Notes: generated by a model not told the origin, from the letters alone. Positions 6,735 through 14,196 are shown, counted from the first letter of the stretch. The stretch is DNA of 32,242 bases from Micromonosporaceae bacterium (GCA_019690055.1 JADGGF010000003.1:1-32242); one strand, 5' to 3'. Translations and numbers: made by a program.

Positions 6735-7613
6735 TCAGCTCGTGGCCGCGGGCTCGGGCGGAAGCGGGAAGCCGAGCAGCGTACGGATGCGGGCCGTGAC
6801 GTCGGGGTCGTACGGCAGTGGGGTGCCGTCCAGCGTCCGGATCGGCGCCGGCCCGCGGACCGACGAGGTGAGCCAGGCCCCGTCGGCCGACTGGAGCTCG
6901 GCCGGGGTGACGAGCGCCTCGTCGGCCGCCAGGCCGATCTCCCCGGCGTGGGCCAGCAGGTACGCCGCCGTGGTGCCGGCGAGGATCCCGGTCTGTTTCG
7001 CGGGCACCGTGTAGAGCGTCGACCCCTGGCGCCAGACGAGCGACGAGATCGGCCCCTCCAATGCGTACCCGTCCGAGGAGACCCACAGCACGTCGTCGGC
7101 CCCGCTGGCCTTCGCCCAGCGCAGCGAGGCCATGTTCGTCGCGTAGGACAGGGTCTTGGCCCCACCGAGCAGCCAGGGGGTGTCGGGGCGGAGCCGGGCC
7201 GGCAGGCCGAGGGTCGCGGTGAGCACGTGCAGCCCGTCGCGCCGGGCGCGGATGCTCTCGGGGGCGATGGCGAAAACAGTGGCGTAGACCGTCGGATCGC
7301 CGCCCGCCTCCGGACCGCGGGTGCAGACGAGACGCAGGGCGCCCTCGACGTGGGCCGGCCAGGCGGTGACCGCCTGATCGACCAACTCGACCAGGGCCGC
7401 GCGCGGGGGCACGGCGAGTTCCATGCGGGCGGCCGATCCGGCCAAGCGGTTGAGGTGCTCCTCGAGCAGCCACGGGCGCCCGGCACGGACGTGCATGACC
7501 TCGAAGATGCCGTCACCGCGCACGATACCCAGGTCGTCGCCCCGGACGAACGGGGTATCGGCCGGAACGACCCCCCGGCCGAGGACGGCCAGCACACGCG
7601 TCGGGTCGCTCAC
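6735..7613 (-). CDS. pabC: 4-amino-4-deoxychorismate lyase, class IV PLP enzyme
   Basis: 292 aa from GTG 7613, chosen because TAGGCT lies 8 nt upstream; longer in-frame starts add an Arg/Pro-rich stretch of low quality. It belongs to the branched-chain aminotransferase/PabC fold. The PLP lysine is Lys153 in GGAKTLSYATN, followed by the family Glu in ALEGPISSL and the phosphate-binding TGILAGTTA. The N-terminal RGDGIFEVM is typical of PabC. It would convert aminodeoxychorismate to 4-aminobenzoate and pyruvate for folate synthesis. A D-amino acid or branched-chain aminotransferase is the main alternative. It is divergent from the Fur-family gene. Confidence 0.85.
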   Translation of the reverse strand: MSDPTRVLAVLGRGVVPADTPFVRGDDLGIVRGDGIFEVMHVRAGRPWLLEEHLNRLAGSAARMELAVPPRAALVELVDQAVTAWPAHVEGALRLVCTRGPEAGGDPTVYATVFAIAPESIRARRDGLHVLTATLGLPARLRPDTPWLLGGAKTLSYATNMASLRWAKASGADDVLWVSSDGYALEGPISSLVWRQGSTLYTVPAKQTGILAGTTAAYLLAHAGEIGLAADEALVTPAELQSADGAWLTSSVRGPAPIRTLDGTPLPYDPDVTARIRTLLGFPLPPEPAATS

Positions 7614-7621
7614 GCCCCGGG

Positions 7622-7627
7622 AGCCTA
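7622..7627 (-). promoter_or_regulatory. -10 box of pabC, leaderless
   Basis: TAGGCT on the minus strand ends 8 nt before GTG 7613. Confidence 0.5.
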
Positions 7628-7683
7628 CCCGCGGTCCGCGGCCGCAGCGGGGCCGGGTGCGCGCCCGCCGGTCCGGTCCCCGG

Positions 7684-7751
7684 GGGCTCGCGACGGCCGG
7701 TCTCCGCGGGCTCGTGACGACCTGTCTCGGGGCTCGTGACGGCCGTCGGCC
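7684..7751. repeat. 22-24 nt tandem repeat, three copies
   Basis: Three imperfect copies, each beginning GGGCTCGYGACG (at 7684, 7708 and 7730), fill the divergent pabC-fur interval. Confidence 0.65.
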
Positions 7752-7808
7752 AGTCCGGACCGCGTGGGCGTCGCCCGCACAGGAGCGGAGCGCGGGAAGC
7801 CGGCGAAC

Positions 7809-7814
7809 TAGCAT
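7809..7814 (+). promoter_or_regulatory. -10 box of the Fur-family gene, leaderless
   Basis: TAGCAT ends 7 nt before GTG 7822. No good -35 box was found 16-18 nt upstream. No clear Fur/Zur-type palindrome was seen here, so autoregulation is not evident. Confidence 0.55.
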
Positions 7815-7821
7815 TGCAGCC

Positions 7822-8268
7822 GTGTCGCCGTCTGCCCGCCTGCACGCCAGCCAGCCGTCGCTGGCCGATACGTTGCGCGCCCGGGGGCTGCGCCTGACGG
7901 CCCAACGTCAGCTCGTGCTCGAGGCCGTCTACCGGCTCGGCCACGCGACGCCCGACCAGGTGCACAGCGAGGTGGCGCGGACAGCGGCAGGTATCAATAT
8001 TACAACGGTCTATCGTACGTTGGAGCTGCTCGAGGAGCTGGGTCTGGTGACCCACACCCACCTCTCGCACGGTGCGCCGACGTATCACGGGGTGTCCGAG
8101 GAGCAGCACGTGCACCTGGTCTGCCGCAGTTGCGGCGGGGTGGATGACGTCCCGGCCGGCGTGCTCGACGCGCTCGCGCAGACCCTGGAGAAGGAGAAGT
8201 CGTTCTTCGTCGACCGGGGGCACGTCGCGCTGTTCGGGGTCTGCGGTCTGTGCGGAGGCGAGGAGTGA
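7822..8268 (+). CDS. Fur-family metal/redox-responsive repressor
   Basis: 148 aa. The winged helix (about residues 11-85) includes LRLTAQRQLVLEAV and the recognition-helix segment INITTVYRTLELLEELGLV. The dimerisation domain has HVHLVCRSCG (metal-site His96/His98, Cys101/Cys104) and a second CxxC, CGLC (141-144), which together form the structural zinc site. The sequence does not decide between iron, zinc, manganese or peroxide sensing. GTG 7822 is set by the leaderless -10 box; the open frame upstream is non-coding-like. The TGA overlaps the ATG of ygfZ (TGATG), so the two are translationally coupled. Confidence 0.93.
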   Translation: MSPSARLHASQPSLADTLRARGLRLTAQRQLVLEAVYRLGHATPDQVHSEVARTAAGINITTVYRTLELLEELGLVTHTHLSHGAPTYHGVSEEQHVHLVCRSCGGVDDVPAGVLDALAQTLEKEKSFFVDRGHVALFGVCGLCGGEE

Positions 8269-9422
8269 TGTCGGCGGGCACGGCGGGTTCCGCCGCAGGG
8301 GGTGGAGCGGGCTTCGCCGTACCCGGGGCCGTCGCCGTCGAGGCGATCGACCCTGCCGACCTCGACCGTGGTGTGGCGGCGCACTACGGCGACCCGGTTC
8401 GGGAGCAACGGCAGCTGGCCGCGGCGGCCGGGGTGGTCGACCGGAGCAACCGGGGCGTGCTCGCCATCGCCGGCGAGGACCGGCTGACCTGGCTGCACAG
8501 CCTCACCACCCAGCACCTGTCGGGGCTGCCGCCGATGACCGGCACCGAGCTGCTGGTGCTCTCCCCGCACGGCCACGTCGAGCATCACGCGGTCGTGCTG
8601 GATGACGGCACGACCACGTTTCTCGATGTCGAGCCCGGTACCGCGGGGGCGCTGCTGGAGTTTCTGACCCGCATGCGGTTCCTGATGCGCGTCGAGCCGG
8701 CCGAGGTCACCGACGCCTGGGCCGTTCTGTCGGTGGTCGGGCCGGCCAGCGCCGAGGCGGTCGCCCGGCTGGGCGTGCCGTCGCTCGAACCCCCCGTGAT
8801 CGCGCCCGTTCCCGGTCCCAAGTTCGCCAGCGGCGCGGTGGCGAAGGCGGCGAGCGCCCGCTACGCCGTGGCCGCAGTTGCGTCCGGCGGGTACGCACGG
8901 CGGATGCCGTACGGCTTCGACCTCCTTGTGCCGCGGTCGACAGTGTCCACTGTGGTGGATTCCCTCGGCCTGCGGCCCGCCGGCCTGTGGGCGTTCGAGG
9001 CGCTGCGCGTCGCCGATCGCCGGCCCCGGCTCGGCAAGGAGACCGATCACCGGACGCTGCCGGCGGAGGTGGGCTGGCTCGCGGGAGCCGTGCACCTCGA
9101 CAAGGGCTGTTACCGGGGGCAGGAGACCGTGGCGCGGGTCCACAACCTGGGTCGACCGCCGCGCCGGCTGGTGCTGCTGCACCTGGACGGCATATCCACC
9201 GATGAGCTGCCGGCGCCCGGTACGCCGGTCACGACGGACGACGGCCGGGCGGTGGGTTTCGTCGGAACGGCGGCCCGCCACTACGAGCTCGGGCCGGTGG
9301 CGCTCGCGGTTGTGAAGCGTACGGTCCCCGACGACGCGACCCTGCGCGTGGGACCAGCGACCGCAGCCATCGATACGGAGCCGGACGGCGCCGCGGCGCC
9401 AGCGGTGGGGGAGGATGCATGA
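8268..9422 (+). CDS. ygfZ: YgfZ/GcvT-domain folate-binding protein
   Basis: 384 aa. The YgfZ signature is clear: KGCYRGQE at residues 279-286, with the functionally important Cys281. A GcvT-like folate-binding N-terminal region includes DRSNRGVLAIAGEDRLTWLHSLTTQ. YgfZ proteins bind tetrahydrofolate and help build or repair certain iron-sulfur enzymes. ATG 8268 overlaps the Fur gene stop; AGGAG at 8261-8265 gives a ribosome site 2 nt away, so coupling is likely important. The protein is longer than E. coli YgfZ. Downstream, its TGA overlaps the BKACE start (ATGA). Folate dependence fits pabC on the divergent side. Confidence 0.93.
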   Translation: MSAGTAGSAAGGGAGFAVPGAVAVEAIDPADLDRGVAAHYGDPVREQRQLAAAAGVVDRSNRGVLAIAGEDRLTWLHSLTTQHLSGLPPMTGTELLVLSPHGHVEHHAVVLDDGTTTFLDVEPGTAGALLEFLTRMRFLMRVEPAEVTDAWAVLSVVGPASAEAVARLGVPSLEPPVIAPVPGPKFASGAVAKAASARYAVAAVASGGYARRMPYGFDLLVPRSTVSTVVDSLGLRPAGLWAFEALRVADRRPRLGKETDHRTLPAEVGWLAGAVHLDKGCYRGQETVARVHNLGRPPRRLVLLHLDGISTDELPAPGTPVTTDDGRAVGFVGTAARHYELGPVALAVVKRTVPDDATLRVGPATAAIDTEPDGAAAPAVGEDA

Positions 9423-10255
9423 CCGACGCGACGCTGATCACCGTGGCCCCCACCGGGGCCGAGGTCGACAAGGCGCAGGTTCCGGCGCTGCCGGTGACGC
9501 TGGCCGAGCTGGTGGCGACCGCCACGGAGTGCGAGTCGGTCGGCGCCAGCGTCATCCACGTACACATTCGTGACGATCAGACCCAGCCGACGCTGGACCT
9601 CGGCCGGCTGCGGGAGACCGTGGCGGCGTTGCGGGAGGCGACCGACCTCATCGTGCAGCTCTCCACCGGCGGCGCGGTCACCGACCCTGAGTCAGCCCGT
9701 CTGACCGTCCTCGAGGCCGCGCCCGAGATGGCCTCCTGCACGATGGGGACGGTCAACTTCGGCGACGACGTCTTCCTCAACCGGTGGGAGTTCATCGTCG
9801 AGCTGCACACGCGCATGCAGGAGCGCGGCATCGTGCCGGAGTACGAGATCTTCGATCTGGGCCACCTGGCGGCGTTGGAGCGCCTGCTCGACCGCTATGG
9901 CCTGCCGGTCGGCGGGCACGTCCACGTCGATCTCGTGATGGGCGTGCCCGGGGGCATGCCGGGCACGGCCGACGCGCTCGTGGCCTGCGTCAATGCCCTG
10001 CGCAACCTGCCGGCCGGGACGACGTTCTCGGCCACCGGCATCGGGCGGGCGACCCTGCCGGTCATGCTCGCCTCGCTGTCCGCGGGTGGGCATCTGCGGG
10101 TCGGCATGGAGGACACGATCACGTACGCCAAGGGCCAGCCGGTGGAGAGTAACGCGCAGCTCGTCGCCCGCGCCGCCGCGCTGGCCCGCCTCGCCCAGCG
10201 TCCGCCGATGACCCCGGCCCAGGCTCGCGAGCTGCTCGCCATCCCCGGTCGCTGA
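9419..10255 (+). CDS. BKACE (DUF849) beta-keto acid cleavage enzyme
   Basis: 278 aa TIM-barrel enzyme of the 3-keto-5-aminohexanoate cleavage (Kce) family. Metal ligands are recognisable: His47 and His49 in IHVHIRDD, and Glu231 in RVGMEDT. QLSTGG (residues 80-85) and HVHVDLVMGVPGG (167-179) are further family segments. The family condenses a beta-keto acid with acetyl-CoA to give a CoA ester plus acetoacetate; the substrate varies between members and cannot be told here. ATG 9419 overlaps the ygfZ stop, so fur-ygfZ-BKACE form one unit. A link to YgfZ is not obvious. Confidence 0.92.
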   Translation: MTDATLITVAPTGAEVDKAQVPALPVTLAELVATATECESVGASVIHVHIRDDQTQPTLDLGRLRETVAALREATDLIVQLSTGGAVTDPESARLTVLEAAPEMASCTMGTVNFGDDVFLNRWEFIVELHTRMQERGIVPEYEIFDLGHLAALERLLDRYGLPVGGHVHVDLVMGVPGGMPGTADALVACVNALRNLPAGTTFSATGIGRATLPVMLASLSAGGHLRVGMEDTITYAKGQPVESNAQLVARAAALARLAQRPPMTPAQARELLAIPGR

Positions 10256-10319
10256 CGGGTCGGCGAACCGGGAAGTGCCGCGACATCCGCACTCCCCGGT
10301 CGCCCTATGAATCGAGCCG

Positions 10320-10373
10320 GATCGACGAATTCGCCCTGATCGATAGATTCGTTCTGATCGACGCATTCCAGCC
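10320..10373. repeat. 18-nt tandem repeat, three copies
   Basis: Three adjacent 18-mers (10320, 10338, 10356) share GATCGAnnnATTC. They are noticeably AT-richer than their surroundings and lie between the BKACE gene and the XRE promoter. Confidence 0.75.
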
Positions 10374-10447
10374 GGATGACGCGTTATCCATCGACGCTTG
10401 CCGGCCCGTCCCACACCATCACCGCTGGCGACGGTGAGCAGACTCAC

Positions 10448-10487
10448 GCTTGCCGGTGTTAGCGCCGTGCTTGCAATTGTTAGCGCC
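10448..10487 (+). promoter_or_regulatory. Direct-repeat operator candidate before XRE gene
   Basis: Two 19-mers, GCTTGCnnnTGTTAGCGCC (10448-10466 and 10469-10487), are identical except for the three n positions and are spaced 21 nt apart, two helical turns. The second copy contains the -35 box. A protein dimer or tetramer bound here would block RNA polymerase; the XRE protein encoded downstream is the obvious candidate. Confidence 0.65.
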
Positions 10488-10499
10488 CCGGCCTAGCGT
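10471..10499 (+). promoter_or_regulatory. Promoter TTGCAA-17-TAGCGT, leaderless
   Basis: TTGCAA (10471-10476) and TAGCGT (10494-10499) are exactly 17 nt apart and the -10 box ends 7 nt before GTG 10507. It is the best-formed promoter in the window. Confidence 0.7.
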
Positions 10500-10506
10500 G
10501 TGAGGT

Positions 10507-11055
10507 GTGCAGCGCCCGACCGACCTGCCCCGCGACATCGGCGGATTCATCCGCGACCTGCGTAACAACGCGCGCATCTCGCTGCGTGAGCTCGCGGCCC
10601 GGGCCGGCGTCTCCAATCCGTACCTGAGCCAGATCGAGCGCGGGCTGCGGCGGCCGTCCGCCGAGGTGCTGTCGCAGATCGCGGGCGCGCTGCGGGTGTC
10701 GACCGCGCTGATGTACCTGCGGGCCGGTCTGCTGCCGGACAAGGACGGTCACTCCGTGCTCGGGGCGATCGCCGCCGACCCCGATCTCACCGCCGCCCAG
10801 AAGCAGTCGTTGACCCAGATCTATGAGACGTTCCGTCGCGAGAACGCGCACGCGCGGGCCGCTACCGATCGCGCCGCTACCGATCGCGCCGCTACCGATC
10901 ACGCGGCGACCGATCACGCCGCCACCGATCACGCCAGCGTGGGCAGGGCTGCCCGCCGGGCGGTCCGAAGCGACCAGGCCGGTGCCCGCCCCCGGCGGGT
11001 CCGGCGCGAGACCGTGTCCTCGCCGCGGGGGCGCGCCAACCAGGGAGAGGAATAA
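10507..11055 (+). CDS. XRE-family transcriptional regulator
   Basis: 182 aa. A Cro/CI-type helix-turn-helix spans about residues 12-68: IGGFIRDLRNNARISLRELA, AGVSNPYLSQIERGLRRPS, then LSQIAGALRVSTALMY. It is followed by a helical linker, five copies of AATDR/H (residues 118-142) and a basic, disordered tail. The gene lies directly before an HbhA-like gene, the same arrangement as mycobacterial Rv0474-hbhA. GTG 10507 is supported by the leaderless promoter. The two direct repeats over its promoter suggest autoregulation. The pentapeptide repeat probably varies in copy number between strains. Confidence 0.9.
   Translation: MQRPTDLPRDIGGFIRDLRNNARISLRELAARAGVSNPYLSQIERGLRRPSAEVLSQIAGALRVSTALMYLRAGLLPDKDGHSVLGAIAADPDLTAAQKQSLTQIYETFRRENAHARAATDRAATDRAATDHAATDHAATDHASVGRAARRAVRSDQAGARPRRVRRETVSSPRGRANQGEE
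10858..10932. repeat. 15-nt coding minisatellite, five copies
   Basis: Five adjacent 15-nt units (10858, 10873, 10888, 10903, 10918) encode AATDR, AATDR, AATDH, AATDH, AATDH in the XRE regulator. The unit length is a multiple of three, so copy changes keep the frame. The first two units are identical at the DNA level. Confidence 0.95.
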
Positions 11056-11061
11056 ACGATC

Positions 11062-11493
11062 ATGACAACGACGGACGCTACTGACACCATCCGGCTGCCG
11101 AAGCCGATCTACGCCGTCGCCGGCGCGGGTGAGATCGCCTACCGCCGGCTGCGGGCGCTGCCCGAGCGGGTGGAGGCCCTGCGCGAGCTGGTCGTGCCCC
11201 GGGTGCGCACGCTGCGGGCTGAGCTGCCCGGCCGGGTCGAGACCCTGCGCACCCAGCTACCGGCGCGGGTCAGCATGCTCGTCACCGAGGCCCGTGAGGT
11301 CTACGGTGGCCTGGTCGCCCGTGGTGAGGAGGTTGTCGACGCGGCCCGCGCCCGCCGGCGCACCACCGCGTCACCCGTCGCCGCGTCGGCGAAGGTTGCG
11401 GCCGCTTCGGCGAAGGCCGCCGCTGTCTCCGCCAACGGCGTGCGGACCGTGGCCAAGAAGGCCGTGAAGAAGGCGGCACCGACGAAGGGCTGA
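11062..11493 (+). CDS. HbhA-like coiled-coil, Lys/Ala-tailed protein
   Basis: 143 aa. After a short polar N terminus, residues ~30-95 form an amphipathic helix with Leu-Arg-rich heptads (RVEALRELVVPRVRTLRAEL and RVETLRTQLPARV). The C-terminal ~45 residues are Ala/Lys-rich and end in VAKKAVKKAAPTKG. This coiled coil plus basic tail is the plan of mycobacterial heparin-binding hemagglutinin, and gene order (XRE, this, DUF2516) matches. It is shorter than mycobacterial HbhA, and adhesin function should not be assumed. No signal peptide. ATG 11062 has GAGAGG 11 nt upstream and lies 6 nt after the regulator's stop, so they are cotranscribed. Confidence 0.75.
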   Translation: MTTTDATDTIRLPKPIYAVAGAGEIAYRRLRALPERVEALRELVVPRVRTLRAELPGRVETLRTQLPARVSMLVTEAREVYGGLVARGEEVVDAARARRRTTASPVAASAKVAAASAKAAAVSANGVRTVAKKAVKKAAPTKG

Positions 11494-11522
11494 CGCTACG
11501 GCTGACGGCCAGAGCCGTTGGC

Positions 11523-11528
11523 TAAGCT
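11523..11528 (+). promoter_or_regulatory. -10 box, leaderless start at 11536
   Basis: TAAGCT ends 7 nt before GTG 11536, which favours that start over TTG 11518. Confidence 0.55.
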
Positions 11529-11535
11529 GGTGGCC

Positions 11536-11865
11536 GTGGCTCTGGCCGTGCTGTTCTTCCTCGACGTGCAGAAGTACCTCGACCTTGTCATCACGTACGC
11601 GCTGCTAGTAATTGAGGTCTTTGCATTGATAAATTGCCTGACGCAGCGGGCTGACGCGTTTCCGGTCGTGGGGAACCTGTCGAAGAACCAGTGGCTGGGT
11701 ATCCTGCTGGGCGCGGTGGTCGTGACCACCATGTGCGGCCTGCTCCTGCCGGTCTTCCTCTTCCGCATTGTCTTCCTGATGGCGGCGATCACGGCTGCGG
11801 CCGTCTACCTGCTGGACGTGCGGCCGGCGCTGCGAGACGTGACGAACGGACGCGGCGGCTGGTGA
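11536..11865 (+). CDS. DUF2516 family membrane protein
   Basis: 109 aa from GTG 11536. Three hydrophobic segments are seen: LVITYALLVIEVFALINCL, WLGILLGAVVVTTMCGLLL, and IVFLMAAITAAAVYLL. The central loop TQRADAFPVVGNLSKNQWL is characteristic of DUF2516, a small actinobacterial membrane family of unknown function. It often follows hbhA, as here. It has its own predicted promoter but may also be read from the XRE promoter. Its TGA overlaps the GTG of the hydrolase gene. Confidence 0.85.
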   Translation: MALAVLFFLDVQKYLDLVITYALLVIEVFALINCLTQRADAFPVVGNLSKNQWLGILLGAVVVTTMCGLLLPVFLFRIVFLMAAITAAAVYLLDVRPALRDVTNGRGGW

Positions 11866-12749
11866 AGACATTTCGTTGGCCGCCGCCCCCCGAGGGCAAA
11901 TCGAAGCGGTGGCCCGCGCCGCGCGGCCGGGACGAACCCGGCCGGCCGCTGCTCAGCCTCATGCCGACCCAACGACGCCCGATGCCGCACGGCGCGACAC
12001 TGGAGTATCTGGTGGCGGGGGAGGGCGACCCGACCACCGCGTTCGCCCACGGTATCGCCGGCGGCATCGCCGACACCCGTCCGCTGGGTAGCGGCGTCGC
12101 CGGGCGCAAGGTGTTCTTCCAGTTCCGGGGCCACGGCCGCTCCGACCCGCCGGCGGGGGAGATCACGTACGCGGACCTGGCCGCCGACCTGCGGGCGGTG
12201 GCCGACGAGTTCGGCGCCACCCGCGCGCTGGGTGTGAGCCTCGGCGCCGGCGCGCTGTGCCGGCTGCTCGCCCAGACGCCCGACCGGTTCGAGAAGGTGG
12301 TCTTCTATCTGCCGGCCGTGCTCGACGAGGTGCGCCCCACCACCGCGGCCACCCGCACCAAGGCGCTGTTGGAGGCGGTGCAGGCCGAGGACGCGGCCGC
12401 GATCGCCACGCTTCTGTCGGCGGAGATTCCGGTCGCGCTGCGGGACCGGCCGGCCGCGTGGCGCTACATCCGCGAGCGCATGGACGCGCTGCTGCGCGAC
12501 GGTCTCGCGCCGGCGATCGCCGACCTGCCCGGCCAGGCCGCTCTGCCCGACCGCTCGGTGCTGGCCGGCGTCACCGCCCCGGCCCTGGTGATCGGCTGCC
12601 GGGGCGACGCGACCCACCCGCCCCAGGTCGCCGAGCAACTGGCCGAGGTGCTGCCCAACGCGACCCTGCACATCTACGATCAGCCGGCCGTGCTCTGGAC
12701 CAACCGCGCCGACCTCCGGCTCCGGATCAGCGAATTCCTCAACAGCTAG
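11862..12749 (+). CDS. Alpha/beta hydrolase, catalytic His not evident
   Basis: 295 aa from GTG 11862, overlapping the DUF2516 stop (GTGA). The frame is open further upstream but that part lies inside DUF2516. A basic, Pro-rich N terminus (1-40) precedes an alpha/beta-hydrolase core: HG oxyanion motif FAHG (61-64), FRGHGRSD (88-95), nucleophile elbow GVSLG with Ser126, and acid candidate Asp249 in GCRGDATHPP. The usual C-terminal His after the last strand is missing: that segment reads YDQPAVLWTNRADLR. His252 or His270 might substitute, or the protein may be non-catalytic. Substrate unknown. Confidence 0.85.
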   Translation: MKTFRWPPPPEGKSKRWPAPRGRDEPGRPLLSLMPTQRRPMPHGATLEYLVAGEGDPTTAFAHGIAGGIADTRPLGSGVAGRKVFFQFRGHGRSDPPAGEITYADLAADLRAVADEFGATRALGVSLGAGALCRLLAQTPDRFEKVVFYLPAVLDEVRPTTAATRTKALLEAVQAEDAAAIATLLSAEIPVALRDRPAAWRYIRERMDALLRDGLAPAIADLPGQAALPDRSVLAGVTAPALVIGCRGDATHPPQVAEQLAEVLPNATLHIYDQPAVLWTNRADLRLRISEFLNS

Positions 12750-12788
12750 GCGGGTCGGCCGGGCGCTGGGTCGGCCCCGCCCGGGCGG

Positions 12789-12794
12789 TAAGGT
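12789..12794 (+). promoter_or_regulatory. -10 box, leaderless start at 12802
   Basis: TAAGGT ends 7 nt before GTG 12802. Confidence 0.5.
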
Positions 12795-12801
12795 GGCCGC
12801 C

Positions 12802-13554
12802 GTGGGTGTCACGCACCATGGGCGCACCGAGCGCCTCGACCTCGTTGACCCGACCCTGCGCGAGTGGGAGTGCACGGTCGTCTGGTCCGACCCGGCCGAC
12901 CCCGAGGCGGGCATTGTGCTGGACCGGTCCGCCTTCTACCCCGGTGGTGGCGGACAGCCGCCCGACCATGGCGTGCTGCTGTGGGGCGGGGTGGAGACGC
13001 ACATCATCGGCACTCGCAAGGGCGACGATCTCTACCTGATCCCGGCGCCGGGCGACCCGGTGCCGCCGCCCGGCACGGCGGTGCGGGGTGCGGTCGCCGA
13101 CGAGCGGCGCAGCCTGCTCATGCGGACCCACTCGGGCCTGCATGTGCTGTGCGGGGTCGTGTTCCGCGACTTCGGGGCGCTGGTCACCGGCGGGAACATG
13201 GAGCCCGGCGAGGCCCGGATGGACTTCAACCTCCCGGAGATCCCGTCCGACTTCAAGACCCGGCTGGAAGAGGCGGTCAACGCGGAGGTCGTCGCCGACC
13301 GCCGCATCGACGTGCGAGTGCTGCCCCGCGAGGAGGCGCTCGCCCTGCCCGACATCATTCGGACCCAGGCCAACCTGATCCCCCCGGACGAGCAGGAGAT
13401 CCGCATCGTCGACATCGTTGGTCTCGATCAACAGGCCGACGGTGGTACCCACGTCGCCTCGACCCGCCAGATCGGCCGCGTCAGCGTGGTCAAGGTGGAG
13501 AGCAAGGGCAAGGCCAATCGCCGCGTACGGATCCGGCTCGCCGACGGGACCTGA
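12802..13554 (+). CDS. AlaX-like alanyl-tRNA editing protein
   Basis: 250 aa, AlaRS-editing-domain homologue standing alone. AFYPGGGGQPPD (residues 44-55) is the AlaRS/AlaX barrel motif. Zinc ligands His110 and His114 are seen in HSGLH. The second zinc motif, usually CxxxH, reads DGGTH (213-217): His217 is present but the Cys position is Asp213. The family removes Ser or Gly from mischarged tRNA-Ala in the cytoplasm. The Asp may still bind zinc, or reflects a subfamily; this should limit confidence in the exact activity. GTG 12802 is supported by the leaderless box; GTG 12793 is an alternative. Convergent with pth. Confidence 0.85.
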   Translation: MGVTHHGRTERLDLVDPTLREWECTVVWSDPADPEAGIVLDRSAFYPGGGGQPPDHGVLLWGGVETHIIGTRKGDDLYLIPAPGDPVPPPGTAVRGAVADERRSLLMRTHSGLHVLCGVVFRDFGALVTGGNMEPGEARMDFNLPEIPSDFKTRLEEAVNAEVVADRRIDVRVLPREEALALPDIIRTQANLIPPDEQEIRIVDIVGLDQQADGGTHVASTRQIGRVSVVKVESKGKANRRVRIRLADGT

Positions 13555-13599
13555 CACGTCGGCCGCGGTCGCGGGTGATGAAGCGGGAGGACCTCGCCG

Positions 13600-14181
13600 C
13601 TACGGCGTGGCGTGGTAGACGTTCTGGGTCGCATCGAGACCGACCCGGATCAGCGACTCGACGATGTCGGCGGCTCGGTCCACGAGGTAGTCGAGGTCCT
13701 TGCGCTCAGCCGCGGTGAAGTCGGACAGCACGTAGTCGGCCGGGTCCTGCCGGCCGGGGGGACGGCCGATGCCGAAGCGTACGCGCAGGTAGTCCCGGGT
13801 GGCCAGGGCCTGGCTGATGGAGCGGAGGCCGTTGTGACCGCCCTCGCCGCCCCCGATCTTGGTCCGCAGGACTCCGAACGGAAGATCCAGCTCGTCGTGC
13901 ACGGCGATGATCCGCTGCGCGGGCACCTTGTAGAAGTTCGCGAGCGAGGCCACCGGCCCGCCCGAGAGGTTCATGTACGACATCGGCTTGACCAGCACCA
14001 GCGCGGGCGCGTCGAGGCCGACCCCGAGTCGGGTCTCGGCGACCTCGGCCACGGCCCGCCGGTGCCGGCCAAACCGCGAACCCGTACGCCGGGCGAGCAG
14101 GTCCACGATCATGAACCCGACGTTGTGGCGGTTGTGCTCGTACGCGCGGCCGGGATTGCCCAACCCGGCCACGAGCCACAC
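13600..14181 (-). CDS. pth: Peptidyl-tRNA hydrolase
   Basis: 193 aa, the standard length. All catalytic positions of bacterial Pth are visible: Asn9 in GLGNPG, His19 in NRHNVGF, Asn71 in SYMNLSG, Asp96 in HDELD and Asn117 in GGHNGLRSI. It recycles peptidyl-tRNA released from stalled ribosomes. The GTG start at 14181 lies 15 nt after the rplY stop, so the two form an rplY-pth operon, a common bacterial arrangement. No strong Shine-Dalgarno was seen in the short gap; coupling to rplY is likely. Confidence 0.97.
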   Translation of the reverse strand: MWLVAGLGNPGRAYEHNRHNVGFMIVDLLARRTGSRFGRHRRAVAEVAETRLGVGLDAPALVLVKPMSYMNLSGGPVASLANFYKVPAQRIIAVHDELDLPFGVLRTKIGGGEGGHNGLRSISQALATRDYLRVRFGIGRPPGRQDPADYVLSDFTAAERKDLDYLVDRAADIVESLIRVGLDATQNVYHATP

Positions 14182-14196
14182 GGGCGTGACCCCCGA

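Noticed and set aside
6060-7739. A 559-codon plus-strand open frame spanning the MscS-related and pabC genes
   Set aside because: It crosses two well-supported minus-strand genes and a divergent promoter, and its product is an Asp/Gly/Arg-rich shadow.
7684-7751. Possible CRISPR-like or riboswitch element in the pabC-fur gap
   Set aside because: The units are short, imperfect and without spacers of constant length; they read as a simple tandem duplication.
8085-9281. A 398-codon minus-strand open frame over fur and ygfZ
   Set aside because: Both plus-strand genes carry clear motifs (CxxC pairs, KGCYRGQE); the antisense product has none.
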